NCBI GenBank assembly: GCA_951640165.1
Contig: OX621255.1
Location: 8,370,001 to 8,434,000 of the forward strand
Reading direction: 5' to 3'
DNA: 64,000 bases
Origin: Pseudoips prasinana
Lineage: Eukaryota > Arthropoda > Insecta > Lepidoptera > Nolidae
In this document: piece after piece, positions 53,371 to 63,973 of the stretch
Layout: every line of letters begins with the position of its first letter
How positions within the stretch are numbered: position 1 is the first letter of the stretch
Notes under the pieces: generated by a model
The model's database searches: none
What the model saw: only the letters and a program-made list of their open reading frames with translations
Told to the model about the DNA's origin: nothing
Translations under genes and position numbers: made by a program

Positions 53371-54966
53371 TACACACATCAACACAATCTAGGGATATTG
53401 AACATTTCATTGATTATCTAGAAAACTATAAACATTTTGTTATGACTGTAAATGGAAGAATTAAAGATAATTTCATGGCCGATATTTAAACATTAACAAC
53501 ACGATGCGATTTTGTTTTTCTAATTAATAAAAGTCTTAAATTAATTAAGCCATAGAAAATTACTGAGTGAACAAAAACATTTTATTCTTATAAAATTATT
53601 CAATCGAATTAAATGAATAAAAATCTTACCAAATCTGATAATCAGTAATCGGTATTTCCTCCTCTAACATTAATCACACAGCGGCAACGATTTTCCATAC
53701 TTAAAATTAAGGTGTCAATGTCTTGCTGGGGTATGCAGTCCCAAGTTCTTTTTAAATGTTCGAAAAGTTGTTCTTCTGTTGTCAAGTTGGGCGGAAAATC
53801 CCTCAATGCTCTTCGCTGTAACATGTCCCAGGCGTGTTCAATTGGGTTTAAGTCTGGCGACTGTGGAGGCCAATCTAATACCTGAACATCGTGTTCTCGA
53901 AGGGCGGCCCTCACCAGCCGCGCTGTATGGGAAGGTGCATTGTCATGCATGAGCTGAAATTCTTGCCCCGTTAGGGCCCTGAGCGGGACAATGACACGTT
54001 CTACTACCTCCTCACGGTATCTATGGGCAGTCATGCTGCCCTGAATCCAAATGAGTTGGGTTCGTCCGCCGATTCGTATTCCTGCCCACACCATAATTGT
54101 CCCGCCTTGGTAAGAGTGGACCTCCTGTGGATGTCGGAGACGGCTGACCCTGCCTGGAGTTCTCCAAACGCGTGTTCGTCTCGAATCTGGATGAAATCCA
54201 TAGCGGGACTCATCAGTGAACAGCACCAATGACCATTGTTGATCACTCCATGTCAAATGTTCTTGAGCCCATAAAAGTCGCCTACCGCGATTGCCACGTC
54301 GCAGCGCTGGGACTCGTAGCGGTCTGCGAGCATGAAGACCAACTTCATGCAGCCTCCTTCGCACGGTTTGGTCGCTCACCAGCAGCTGCTGACCCTCCTG
54401 GAGCCTTTGCACTAGTTGCATCGCTGTGATATTGGGTAGTCTTCTGGCGGTCATTTGGAGAAATCGATCCTGTCTCTGAGTGGTAACACGATATCTACCT
54501 GTGTGCCGTTCTGCCACATCTCCAGTAGCGCGATAACGTGACCACAGCCTGGGTACCACATTTTGGCTTGTGCCCAGAGACTCAGCAACGACGCGTTGAA
54601 TAGCACCGTTTTGTAACATGCCAACTGCCCGTAACATTTCATCTCGACTCAAATGATGGCGTGGCATGACGCTAAAAAGCTTACACAACCAATTGAGAAA
54701 AGAAAATAAAACAATTTATCAGGTTTTCTTCAATTAACACGCAAAAAAAAATTTAATGCAACTTCTTGAAATTAGATACAACTCAAGATTGCGCTGTGCT
54801 TTGCGTGTTTTCATTTGTTTCTCATTTTAATTTTTAAATTTTGAATAAAGAATAGACAAGGTTTAAATCTGTAAATAAACTTTTTAAGGAAACTAAATAG
54901 GTTTTAAACAATAAAGCCATGTTTGATTTCAAAATAACGTATCCCTAGACTTTGTTGATGTGTGTA
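53371..54966 (-). mobile_element. Complete Tc1-type transposon
   Basis: Inverted termini ATACACACATCAACA...TCTAGGGATA at 53371-53397 and their reverse complement at 54941-54966 (two or three mismatches), flanked by TA (53369-53370 and 54967-54968). Total about 1.6 kb with one central transposase gene on the - strand. It lies within the CNG gene's downstream intron, in the opposite orientation to that gene. Confidence 0.85.
53642..54667 (-). CDS. Tc1-like transposase (DD34E), apparently intact
   Basis: 341 codons from the first ATG (54667) to the stop. A longer reading from a TTG is not needed. The N-terminal half is a paired-type double helix-turn-helix DNA-binding region (DEMLRAVGMLQNGAIQRVVA; ESLGTSQNVVPRLWSRYRAT) with GRYR in place of the usual GRPR hook. 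The catalytic triad is visible: D152 (LVLFTDESRYGFHP), D242 (LMHDNAPSHTAR) and E277 (SPDLNPIEHAWDML), with 34 residues between the last two. It cuts and pastes the element at TA sites. No stop or frameshift is seen, so activity is possible but not shown. Frames on the + strand (54023-54429) are shadows. Confidence 0.95.
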   Translation of the reverse strand: MPRHHLSRDEMLRAVGMLQNGAIQRVVAESLGTSQNVVPRLWSRYRATGDVAERHTGRYRVTTQRQDRFLQMTARRLPNITAMQLVQRLQEGQQLLVSDQTVRRRLHEVGLHARRPLRVPALRRGNRGRRLLWAQEHLTWSDQQWSLVLFTDESRYGFHPDSRRTRVWRTPGRVSRLRHPQEVHSYQGGTIMVWAGIRIGGRTQLIWIQGSMTAHRYREEVVERVIVPLRALTGQEFQLMHDNAPSHTARLVRAALREHDVQVLDWPPQSPDLNPIEHAWDMLQRRALRDFPPNLTTEEQLFEHLKRTWDCIPQQDIDTLILSMENRCRCVINVRGGNTDY

Positions 54967-54968
54967 TA

Positions 54969-57900
54969 TCTTCACCGATATATTATATAAAGTTATTTAT
55001 GGAGTAAAGTTATACATGGAACATTGGGTGCACTAAGTGAAAACTTCAAGGAAATTTACGCTCCATATAAGACAAGGCAAAACCTATAAACAACTTCGTA
55101 ACTACGTGTAAATACATTTATGGATTTTATAGTTTACAGTTGAGGATATCAATGAGTAAAGTCGATATTTTATTAGCCATTTTCTCTATTCAATTATATG
55201 CCTTGAACATTGGTACTATGACATGAAATCATTGGTACTATGAATCGCGAGTCACATAAATTATCGCAATCGTTTTAAAATAGGTACTTGAAGTTTAACA
55301 ATCTTTTTAAGTATGAACTTACTCGTATGTACTCGTAAAAAAATATAATAAAAAAGGTTTTACTTTGAAATTCTATTATCTGTACTAGTCTATTTACATT
55401 TCCAATAAGATCTCATTAATACAGCATGTGGCCTCGTTAAATCCAAAATTAATCATTCATTAAAACGGCCTAAATTCCAATATCGACTCCCTTAATCACC
55501 AGTTCGGTATTGAGTAATTAAAACAAGTAATAAAAAATTGGGATTATACAACGACAATTCTTTTAACGAAGAAACGAGAACTTTTAACGAACAAATGAGA
55601 ATTTACAATAACTAATAAACTGTTTCAAAATGGATTATGAGGAATAAAATAGTATTATAATACTCAGACCAAGTATCTTGGCGACTCTTTTATACTAAGT
55701 TCATATTTTAAGAACAGAAACAGAATATATTTATATTCTGATCGGTTTATTTTGCTGCAACATAATTATTACCATATTTACAGTCAGTATTAGTACTATT
55801 TTATCGTAAACTGTTATAAATATAGAGAAAGAATGTACTCAAATAGTTAATGGGTAATGTAAACCAGAATTTTTAAGTATAATTAATTTTAAAATATCCA
55901 GTATCTTTAGAATAGCTATGCATGTGCGAGTATAAGAAACTTAAAAAAAACAGCATAATAGAAATTTACCTTTTTAAAATTATTAAAAATACTTTAAAAT
56001 TTAGATCAAAAATAACAAATGCAGTTGAAAATTGTGCTATCATAAACGAAATAATAGTCATTAAATATTACCAACATAATACCTTTAAATATTTTACAAG
56101 TTTTACAGAAAAGTAAGTAAATATATATAACAAATAATAATATATATAAATAATTGAATCTAGATGAGGCATCCATTTTATTTCAATTAATTACTAGTAA
56201 CTAATATTTTGCTGTGTTGTTTGAGTTTATTTAACAATTTTAAATTTTCTTAATCTATTTTTATAATAAATCATGCAGTAAAGTAAACTAACTTTAAATT
56301 AATAATAGTATAATAAAATTCTACTAACGTAGCTCTATCAAGATAACGTCGACTTTTCTACGCACTATACCGGAGAAAAGTACTCAACTATTGTTCAGAA
56401 AGGCGCTTGTAAAAATACAATTACCCGGGATTGCTTTTCAAGAGCTTTCCCGCGTTTAATCTTCCCCTCTAAAGAGCGTAGATGTTTTGTTGTGGCAACT
56501 TCGAACAAGCAGCGATAGTGGCAATGAATTTGCCTTTATACGATGCCTGTATAAGCATTAGAATGACGATTTATGAGCCTTGACAAATTACGTACAAAAT
56601 TTAAATATGTGCCTATATGGGCACATATTTAATTTTTTTTTATTCATAATAATTGCTTAAGATGAAAATCAAATTTGACTAAGGCTGAAATCATATCATT
56701 TATTCCTTTGCAAACATGGTTAAAGAGTACAAAGATGTTTTCTTTTTATAATGGTGACTTATGTTCGGCTGTTAACATGGGCACGTAAATCATATTATAA
56801 GTTATATAAAAAAAGATTAAAACACATATTTTAACATAACAAATTAAGAATTTATAAATTATAGTCAGTGATAAAATGTATTCTTAAAGAATTAGCTCTG
56901 AACGCTTGTTTTAAAGTTTACTTTTTCAGATTAGTACGTAACAATATTAACGCTGTTACTAACAGAATTAACATAGAGATTGTATGTGTGGTAGCACGCA
57001 AGGAGGCCCCAAATTTCTGCCGCGTCGCGGGCTGAAATCCCGCCTGCTCCAGTTCAGGTCCAATCGAGGGTACGTCTCTATTGCGCCAGGCGATTGGTCA
57101 GATCATTTCAAATTTTAGAAGTAACACATTTTTTTTCTAAATATAAACGACGCCCACGCTAGGAAAATGGCTGTATCGCGGGTGCTTACACGATTCATGG
57201 TTCGAACAAATACTGATTGTTGTACCGAACACATAACAAGCGGTATAAGGAAATAGTCAGCTGATTGCCTTAATAACCCATGCACCTACATATCAAATAC
57301 AAATAAAAAGCATTAAATTATATAGTTAACGAGATCACAACATTTCCATAAATACATTGAACAGGGACAGTTCTAATATAAATAATTTATTTAATATAGG
57401 GTTGTTTGTAAAATATCGACAACTCGCAGGACTAAATTGCTAAGATCATAAGAAACAACTTTTATTCTACGAGTTCGTTCACTCAATACACGAGAAAAAT
57501 AATTTTAAAAGTTCTTGTTGTCCTGTCGTGTCTTTTGTAGGTCTATGTCTCGCGATGTCTATTTTTTACTCATAAACGAAAGACGACGCGCGAACTACGC
57601 TAAAGCGCGTCTTTGCGGTGCTCGTAGAGTTATGAATATTCAAGCGGGAAATGAAAATTAATACTTAGTTTTGTATCAAAATTATATCTAACAAATTATC
57701 AAAAGTTATAGAACAAAAGCTGTTGCTTATGGTGTTAACTATCTAGTACTGCGAGGTTGTTGGTGTTTATTTAGCCCCGTATATTTTTATAAACTTAAGA
57801 ATTCAAAACTATTTAACAATACAAGTCAAGGTAGGTACTTACTTTAATAGAGAAGTATGATAGAGGAAACTAGGTACCCTTCAACGGGTAGTACATATAT

Positions 57901-58463
57901 TTCTAGTTAATTTATTTTTAACTTTACTAGAAAACAATAGAGTTGAAATTCTGGTATCCAAATAAATAAGGTAAAGGTAAACACTTAACCTATATTTATA
58001 ACTTTACCTAATTTATAACAATAATAGTCATGCCGCTTCGATATGTGAACATAATGATTCCGTTTAACTCCAAGATCCCTTACAGCACTATCAATAAATT
58101 ATTTGATATATGAACATTAATAAAGGGTGTAACATTCATATAGATACGAATAATGAGCGCTCATTAAACGTGGATCTTTAAACTTTCAAGAACTTAGGTA
58201 CTTATTAAATTAAAACTTTGTAAGCAGTTTATGTACTGCTTTTTATGAATTATAATGGTGAAGGTAATGTTACAAGATCAAAAAAAAACTCTTTCGGGTA
58301 CCGAAACTTAATAGAGACAGTATTTGAACAGTTTCGTAAAACATAACCAACGTTGTTGCGTAATGTTGACAACCCGTCAGCTTGTGCCTAAAAATAATAT
58401 ACTGAGTTTATTGCCCGCCACTGCTGCTCGCTAATAAGACTGGAAATATCAGATGCTTCTAAG
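54969..58463. other. 3.5-kb stretch almost free of recognisable repeats
   Basis: Very AT-rich. No SINE, Helitron-like or LINE family of the window was recognised. A 64-codon frame at 55922-56116 is lysine/isoleucine-rich noise. A GC-richer patch at about 56990-57110 (CCGCGTCGCGGGCTG, GATTGGTCAGATC) and another at 57585-57640 (GACGACGCGCGAACTACGC) stand out. Confidence 0.5.
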
Positions 58464-58556
58464 TACACACGGCTACACATCAAGCTATACATTTCCTGTA
58501 TAGCTTATGGGTTTAGGTTAGAAATGTATAGCTTGATAGGTATCCGTGAGTACATG
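58464..58556. mobile_element. MITE related to 15940-16065
   Basis: TACACACGGCTACACATCAA...GCTATACATTTC against GAAATGTATAGCTTGATAGG...CCGTGAGTAC; shorter loop than the other copy. Confidence 0.7.
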
Positions 58557-58729
58557 CGATAAATCATGGGCAACATCACGTTTTCATGTTGTTACTGAAA
58601 TCGTCATATCAAAATCCCAAGCTTGTTCTTAATAACCTTACTAACGAATCCTAACCGAGACCTACGCGACTTTTGCCTACTTCTTTCCGGTATTATTTCC
58701 ATTTGTAGTGGGATCTGTTCCTAACTAAC

Positions 58730-58920
58730 CAGATGACCAGAAAGAAAAGAAGCTACCGCATTTTGAAGCGTTGGCGACCACAATTTGATGGTCATATTAC
58801 ATAGAGAAACTACAGAGACGCTGCTGCCCGTTCTCCGGGAGATATTCTCTAGGGTCGACTTCTACGGCCATCACGGGATGAAATGGGATGCTGATATTCT
58901 TTGCCGTCGGCCACACAGCA
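58730..58920 (-). repeat. SINE-like repeat, family M, divergent
   Basis: CATTTTGAAGCGTTGGCGAC, ACAATTTGATGGTCATATTA and CGACTTCTACGGCCATCACG, reverse complement of the family with many changes. Confidence 0.65.
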
Positions 58921-59319
58921 GCTGTAGGTTTCTTTGAATAAATGAAAATATAATTACATATTTCAAGAAGAAGGAAATGGTGAAACTATTTGCATTCATG
59001 GATCCAGATTGCGCACACCCTTACGTATTGCGCCGAATAATGCTATTATACAAAAAAAGGATGAATCATTGCATTAGGGCTACCAATCGTCTATATACCA
59101 AAGAAATTTTCTTCTTCTAACAAAAACTTCGGAAAATTTTCATAAAGCCCTGGTTACTTCGCAGCCAGAGAAATATGTACAATATTAATATATACATAAT
59201 TATGTTTTTCGATCATTCTGCATCGCTGTAACCTCAATGTACTTTCAATAGTGATAAATAGTCATAAATAGTGAAGGCAAAATATACAGCTATGTGCACA
59301 CATTCTGGAGACGCTCAAG
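58921..59319. other. Unassigned stretch
   Basis: Nothing recognised. Confidence 0.4.
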
Positions 59320-59895
59320 TTAGTCAAAGGCTTCATTGAGATCAAGATAGCTGACATCTACATAAACTAGTAATTTGTGTTTTTTTTTCACTTTTAAGAG
59401 AATTTCCCGGCACTTAGAGACTCGTTGAAAATTAATGTTAACGGTTCTGTTAAGGAGATTGCACAGATCTTTGCAAAAACTGATGGGATGCTTTGTGAGC
59501 ATGTTTGTACATTTTGTTATTTTGGGCTGTGACCGTGAACTAGAATACATTGACGAAAAATTTCGAACGAAATGTTTACAAACCTCTGGCCCGGTATGTG
59601 CGATATTTTTGTCAAGAAACATTAGTATTGAGTAGGATCCATTACTTTTCTTTTTTTTTAACATGAGACCAGAAAGGTTTAGGATTAGTCTTAATAGAAG
59701 ACTAGTTTTCTCATGTAGTTATTGTAACAGTTACGTGTGTGTTTTAAATATTACTTTTTCTTTCTTTTGAAATGTAAGCATACCGTGAGGGATTCTGTAT
59801 TTTTTTAAATGCTAACCGATCTTTACTTTTTTCTTGTAACTTTATTTTGAGTTCCGTGGCGAACCATATGGGAACCCTATCATGCCTTAGTTTTT
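59320..59895 (-). pseudogene. Jockey/CR1-like LINE, linker region between endonuclease and RT
   Basis: On the - strand, from about 59880, the reading is PIWFATELKIKLQEKSKDRL, AFKKIQNPSRYAYISKERKS and then (after a stop) SSIKTNPKPFWSHVKKKKSN. It continues into the frame 59664-59320 (FLDKNIAHTGPEVCKHFVRN, FSSMYS). The KPFWSxVxxKKSN...GPEVCxxFxxxFSSxYS layout is the conserved linker of these LINEs. The copy is truncated on both sides and has at least one stop, so it is inactive. Confidence 0.75.
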
Positions 59896-60364
59896 TTAGG
59901 AACATGTACATATAAATAATATACGTTAATAAGCTATAAATAAGATGTCAACCATTTGGCCATCTATAAATAACGTGCTTGTAAGGGATTTTGACATATT
60001 AATATCATAACGTAGCAGGTGTAGTGGCAGCCCTAGAAGCTGTTAATGTCCTAAACTCGATTAAAGACCGTTTTCGAAACGTGAAGATATTCGCATTATG
60101 AGGCGGGCTTCTGCGAGCTTCGTTCACAAAGGATTTTGTTAAATTCTCGCACTAAAAGAAATGATTTAAATAAAAACCCGTTACGCAATATAATTTACTC
60201 CATTCAGTTACCTGGTCAGTGCATATTTTAAATATTTTTCCGTAATTAAGTAGTAGATTTCTGTACTGATTTTCCTGTTACAATCCCCCGACTTCAGCTA
60301 GTATGAAAGTATAGACAAGTTTGAGACCTATAACTATATGATGGAAACCAATACTATATTTTTA
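59896..60364. other. Unassigned stretch
   Basis: Nothing recognised. Confidence 0.4.
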
Positions 60365-60475
60365 TAAAAGAAAATGTATTATATGTAGTATATCAGTTAT
60401 CTGGTTTCCATAGTATAAGCTCTGTTTAGTTTGGGATCAGATGGTCGTGTGTTAATAATGTCCCAGGATATTATT
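60365..60475 (+). repeat. SINE family 2, 3' half
   Basis: ATATCAGTTATCTGGTTTCC, TTTAGTTTGGGATCAGATGG and ATGTCCCAGGATATTA. Confidence 0.75.
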
Positions 60476-60899
60476 TATTATTTTAAAGTTTTATGCAACA
60501 ATCTTTCAGATAAAAACAATACAATGCCACAGATATTTAGATACACTGGCACAAACAACAACTGGATACAAAGTTTAAAATTTCCAACACCATTAATATG
60601 TCGGGTGTTAAAATATTATTTCCCATTTCGGCTAATTTTGTAGACCAGTCTCACTAGAACAGATCTTCTGCAATGGTCAAGTCAGGACATCTATAAATGA
60701 AATTAATTTAGTTTTTTAGTATCCGTTTAGTATGGACATACACATATATTTTAGCTAATTGGCAAATACACAATATAGGTGACAATATAATTAATTGATT
60801 ATGGAAAAAAGTCAGTCACACATAACGTTGACCTCTACAAAGGACTCTTAAATTATTATTACTTTTGTTAATCTAAGCGCCAAATCTCCGACGGCTACA
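60476..60899. other. Unassigned stretch
   Basis: Nothing recognised; a 70-codon frame at 60431-60643 begins in SINE sequence. Confidence 0.4.
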
Positions 60900-61340
60900 G
60901 TCTAGTCAGTCAGGATATCTGCTTGCACGTGGCGGCAGTAGAGGACACTTGTCATACTGCCACTACAGCCTCGAGGTTAGTTGGGCTATCGGCTACCGCC
61001 GCCGCCTCTACGCCTCCTCTGTCTACGAGTCGGATCGGCTCGTTCCCGATTCCACTCGGCGGGTCTCCTTCTGTAACATGCCTGCTTCACAGAAGCAAAC
61101 CACGGCGTCCCATTTGGTGGAGTCTCCTGTCTGATCTCAGCGACCAGGACTCCCCTCTCGGCCTCCCAAGGCCGGGCACTCTTCCAGCGCAGAAGTCCAG
61201 GGCAGAGTCCAGGTTGCTTCCGCAATGGTGACAGTGTGTTGTCACTTCTCGGCCGATCCGGCACAGATACTTACCGAAACACCCATGTCCGGTGATTATC
61301 TGAGTGACGTAACCGCCGTTCCTTCCCAATCAGGCTTCGA
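60900..61340 (-). pseudogene. R1-like LINE, C-terminal fragment
   Basis: The - strand reads TQIITGHGCFGKYLCRIGRE, VTTHCHHCGSNLDSALD, then after a frame change VLVAEIRQETPPNGTPWFAS, VKQACYRRRPAEWNRERADP and TRRQRRRRGGG. This is the C-terminal CCHC finger and basic tail of R1-clade retrotransposons. It is markedly more GC-rich than its surroundings. Frameshifts and the absence of RT show it is dead. Frames on the + strand here are shadows. Confidence 0.8.
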
Positions 61341-61356
61341 GGTATGTTTTATTCAA

Positions 61357-62261
61357 GACTAGCTGTGCCCCGCGGTTTTACCCGCGTTAAACATTATAAA
61401 TTATCACAGCTCAGGTGACAGCGTGACTATATGTAGCCTATATGTTGACCCGACCTCTTAGTAATATTCATGCAAAATTTGAAGTAAATCCATGCAGTAC
61501 TCTTTCAGTCTTATTTAAAAACGCTACTTAAATTTAAGCCGGCCGCTCAACCATGGTTTATCAAATTTTTCATTTTAAAACACGATTTAACTTTGAGGGT
61601 TGAGCCATGTCAAAATTTAAACCACGTCGGCCCCTGGTTTAAAGCTTGCTCAAATATGGCGGATTTTATTTGCATCAGCTGACGTTTTGTTTGACGTTTG
61701 TTTGTGAATGGAGGTTTTATTGAAGTTACTAACCGTTTTAATTTTTAAATAAATACTGAATTCCAGTGGGAATCTTATCACAAACTTCAAAATCCACCGA
61801 AGAAAATCAATAGTCCTTGAAAATGCACTGTTACGATCATAATCATTCCATGTCTACCATAGAGCAAAAATCATAAAGTTTTGATAAATAATCCGATTTA
61901 GTCGATTAATTTTGGTCAAGCTCTATACCAGTCTCAGAAATGTTGACAGTGTAAAATAAAATGACGTTACTTAGCTGAGAAACCTTTATGTAGGGTTTTT
62001 AAATAAAAAAATAGTTGAGCGGGGTTTAAGTGGTTGAGCAGGGTTTAGCTGAGACATGGTTAAGCGGCGGATCAAGGAATTATTTTAAATAAGAGTGAAA
62101 CACTAAGAGTTTAGCCCGAACATATATACAGACAAACATAAAAATTCTACAAACTATATTTTTGACTTCGATATCGACTGGAGATCACGCCCCAAGTATC
62201 CTTTTAAAAAAATATTCAATGTACAGTTTTGACTTTCCAATGATTTTATTATATGTATAGA
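61357..62261 (-). mobile_element. Helitron-like element, family B, split by a MITE
   Basis: A|CTAGCTGTGCCCCGCGGTTT (61357) ... ATTTTATTATATGTATAGA|T (62261). The body is family B on both sides (ATATGTTGACCCGACCTCTT; GATCACGCCCCAAGTATCCT), interrupted from about 61500 to 62105. Its 5' end lies 294 bp beyond the stop codon of the neighbouring - strand gene. Confidence 0.8.
61500..62105. mobile_element. MITE inserted in the Helitron-like element
   Basis: Termini CTTTCAGTCTTATTTAAAA and TTTTAAATAAGAGTGAAAC are inverted; further inside, GCCGGCCGCTCAACCATGG mirrors CATGGTTAAGCGGCGG. There is no open frame. A target duplication could not be fixed by eye. Confidence 0.6.
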
Positions 62262-62554
62262 TAACGAAATAAGGTGCTTTTAATTACACAACGTTTTTGA
62301 TTTTCTCGTGCCATAGTAATAGATTGGGATGACTCCTGCACTGTTAGGTACCAATGGATGCAATCTACATTAATTTACAAACGAAATAGTTACACGTATG
62401 TCTATAACAACTACATAACTTAAAACGTACTAAACTAAACACCCTGACTGCAAGTTGAACGATCACCACCAGCAGTACCCAGTCACAAGTATAACGTGTT
62501 GGGCAAAGAGAAAGTAAAGGCACAAAAAAAGGTACTTAAATTTATCATCAATGA

Positions 62555-63283
62555 CTATGCGATAGATGGGTGACAGTATGGTTCAGCATATTTTGGCTCA
62601 TTTTCTCTTCTGAACGTGTTAGATGAATCTACATCACTTGAGTTTACATAGGGAGCGTTTTTCACTTTAGTTCTGCAACTATTAATATTGTGTGTACTCG
62701 GTAGATGATAAGGATTTAGACTTTCGTTTGTGTGTATATTGCTAGAATTGACGTATCGAGAGTAGCTGATTACATTTCCGCAGTTGTTAGAATTACTACT
62801 CGCAGATTGAACGATAGGGTGGATATCAATTTGGTCCGTCTTATGTGCGTCCATCTGCTTGGTATATGGTTCAGAATATTTTGATTCATTGACCTCTTTT
62901 AATATGCTGTAGTGGCGATTAGGCATATTTTTTTCTTTTGAATCTTTACCACAGTTTACGTATAGTATATCCCCGGTATCTGTTTTGCCGGAGTTCAAAT
63001 AGCAGGAATTATTCCATGAATTTGAATAAGAGTTATTTTGACCACTTTCACTCGCAAGGTTGTGAGTTACTTCGCAGTAACTTGGACCAGTGAGTTTAGT
63101 AACTACTGAAGTTTTAAGTATCGGAACGGCATAGGCTTCATCTGTAGGATTATATGGTTCAATATAAGTAATATCTTCATCTCTGTGGTCTATGGGTACT
63201 GCATAATTTTTCTCTTCAGTGACAGACTGGAAAGGTATACTCTGACTTGTAATGTATTGATAATTTGTGTCATCGGGGAGAAC
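62555..63283 (-). CDS. Membrane receptor-like protein, last exon: tyrosine-motif cytoplasmic tail
   Basis: Exon of 729 bp (242 codons plus TAG), phase 0, acceptor TCTGTTTTTCCAG. It starts VLPDDTNYQYITSQSIPFQS and ends KYAEPYCHPSIA. It holds 19 tyrosines, most in SH2-ligand-like motifs. YxN occurs at residues 86, 95, 108, 177 and 212 (YVNC, YVNS, YVNS among them). YxxP occurs at 27, 40, 51, 136, 192 and 232 (YAVP, YIEP, YAVP, YSEP, YHLP, YAEP). There is also YSIL at 125. YxN is the Grb2/Drk SH2 consensus and YxxP fits Crk-type SH2 domains, so a phosphotyrosine signalling tail is inferred. It has no kinase domain. The family is not recognised. Possible poly(A) signals are ATTAAA near 62279 and AATAAA near 62245, the latter inside the Helitron end. 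Confidence 0.8.
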   Translation of the reverse strand, partial: VLPDDTNYQYITSQSIPFQSVTEEKNYAVPIDHRDEDITYIEPYNPTDEAYAVPILKTSVVTKLTGPSYCEVTHNLASESGQNNSYSNSWNNSCYLNSGKTDTGDILYVNCGKDSKEKNMPNRHYSILKEVNESKYSEPYTKQMDAHKTDQIDIHPIVQSASSNSNNCGNVISYSRYVNSSNIHTNESLNPYHLPSTHNINSCRTKVKNAPYVNSSDVDSSNTFRRENEPKYAEPYCHPSIA

Positions 63284-63402
63284 CTGGAAAAACAGAATTT
63301 TCAGAAGTAAAATAATACTGTTATCATATTGACGTGTAGTAATTCCCGATAAAACAATAAGTTTATTTGCAACTATGGAGCTACAATTATAAAAAATATT
63401 AC

Positions 63403-63536
63403 CTGTTCTTGTCTTTTAACCCAATTGTCCAATAGGGCTTTATTCTTTTTCTTTTTGAAAATAATGAAAATCACACAAAATAAAATAATTCCGATTATAA
63501 ATAAGCTGACAGCTGTTGGTAAAACCCAATTGTTTC
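63403..63536 (-). CDS. Membrane receptor-like protein, transmembrane exon
   Basis: Exon of 134 bp between GCTTTAATTTCAG and CAG|GTAATA. Two bases complete a Gly codon, then 44 codons: NNWVLPTAVSLFIIGIILFC, VIFIIFKKKKNKALLDNWVK and RQEQ. About 23 hydrophobic residues followed by KKKK make a type I stop-transfer segment. It ends in phase 0, exactly matching the next exon (VLPDD). The open frame seen here extends into both introns but the splice signals define the exon. No signal peptide is in view because the 5' exons lie beyond the window. Confidence 0.85.
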
Positions 63537-63670
63537 CTGAAATTAAAGCACAATAGTAAAAAAATACGAATGAACTATGAGAAATATATATAAATAAATG
63601 CATCCATCATTGCCTGTCTTTCTTTTACGTTTACAGGATTCTATAGACTTGAGTTGTTAAAATTGCTTAC

Positions 63671-63736
63671 CCGTTACTGATCTTTCGTACACGTGTTGTT
63701 TAGTGTCGTTTGGCTTAGTTAACGAGTTAACACTAT
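63671..63736 (-). CDS. Membrane receptor-like protein, small juxtamembrane exon
   Basis: A 66-bp exon (phase 1/1) between TTTGTTTGTACAG and ACGG|GTAAGC. It encodes (D)SVNSLTKPNDTKQHVYERSV followed by T(G). It joins in phase to the transmembrane exon (G|GA). The sequence is hydrophilic and predicted extracellular. It resembles the exon at 63974 (HVYERSVTG against HVEESPVTG), so the exons are probably duplicates. Being 66 bp and symmetrical, it could be skipped or repeated without breaking the frame. Confidence 0.7.
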
Positions 63737-63847
63737 CTGTACAAACAAAAGTATCAACCAATTACGAATCCGTATAAATTATATTTATGAAAATTATAAT
63801 CTATTTGAATTCACAATAGACGTGAGCGTTGTCTTATAAATGCTTAC

Positions 63848-63878
63848 TTGCGTCTCTTTCCGTTGCTATTATTGGAGT
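63848..63878 (-). CDS. Possible decayed or alternative duplicate exon
   Basis: Between TTGTATAG and CGCAA|GTAAGC lie 31 bp that, continued from the exon at 63974, would read DSNNSNGKRR, similar to DSVNSLTKPN of the 63671 exon. Its length is not a multiple of three, so including it would shift the frame into a stop. It is either a dead copy, a regulated poison exon, or chance. Confidence 0.3.
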
Positions 63879-63973
63879 CTATACAATCCAGTAGCTTTGA
63901 AGAGCAATGGTATGAAGTTTATATATATTATTATCAAATAATTAATCTGACTCTTTTTGTTTAAATTTATTAC

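Noticed and set aside
54023..54429. Plus-strand frames over the Tc1 element
   Set aside because: Shadows of the intact transposase frame on the other strand.
55922..56116. Possible S6 or later exon of the CNG channel
   Set aside because: No YVF or CNBD-like residues and no fitting splice sites; composition is low-complexity.
60923..61234. Plus-strand 102-codon frame, threonine/serine-rich
   Set aside because: Antisense to the R1-like C-terminal fragment, whose motifs are clear on the - strand.
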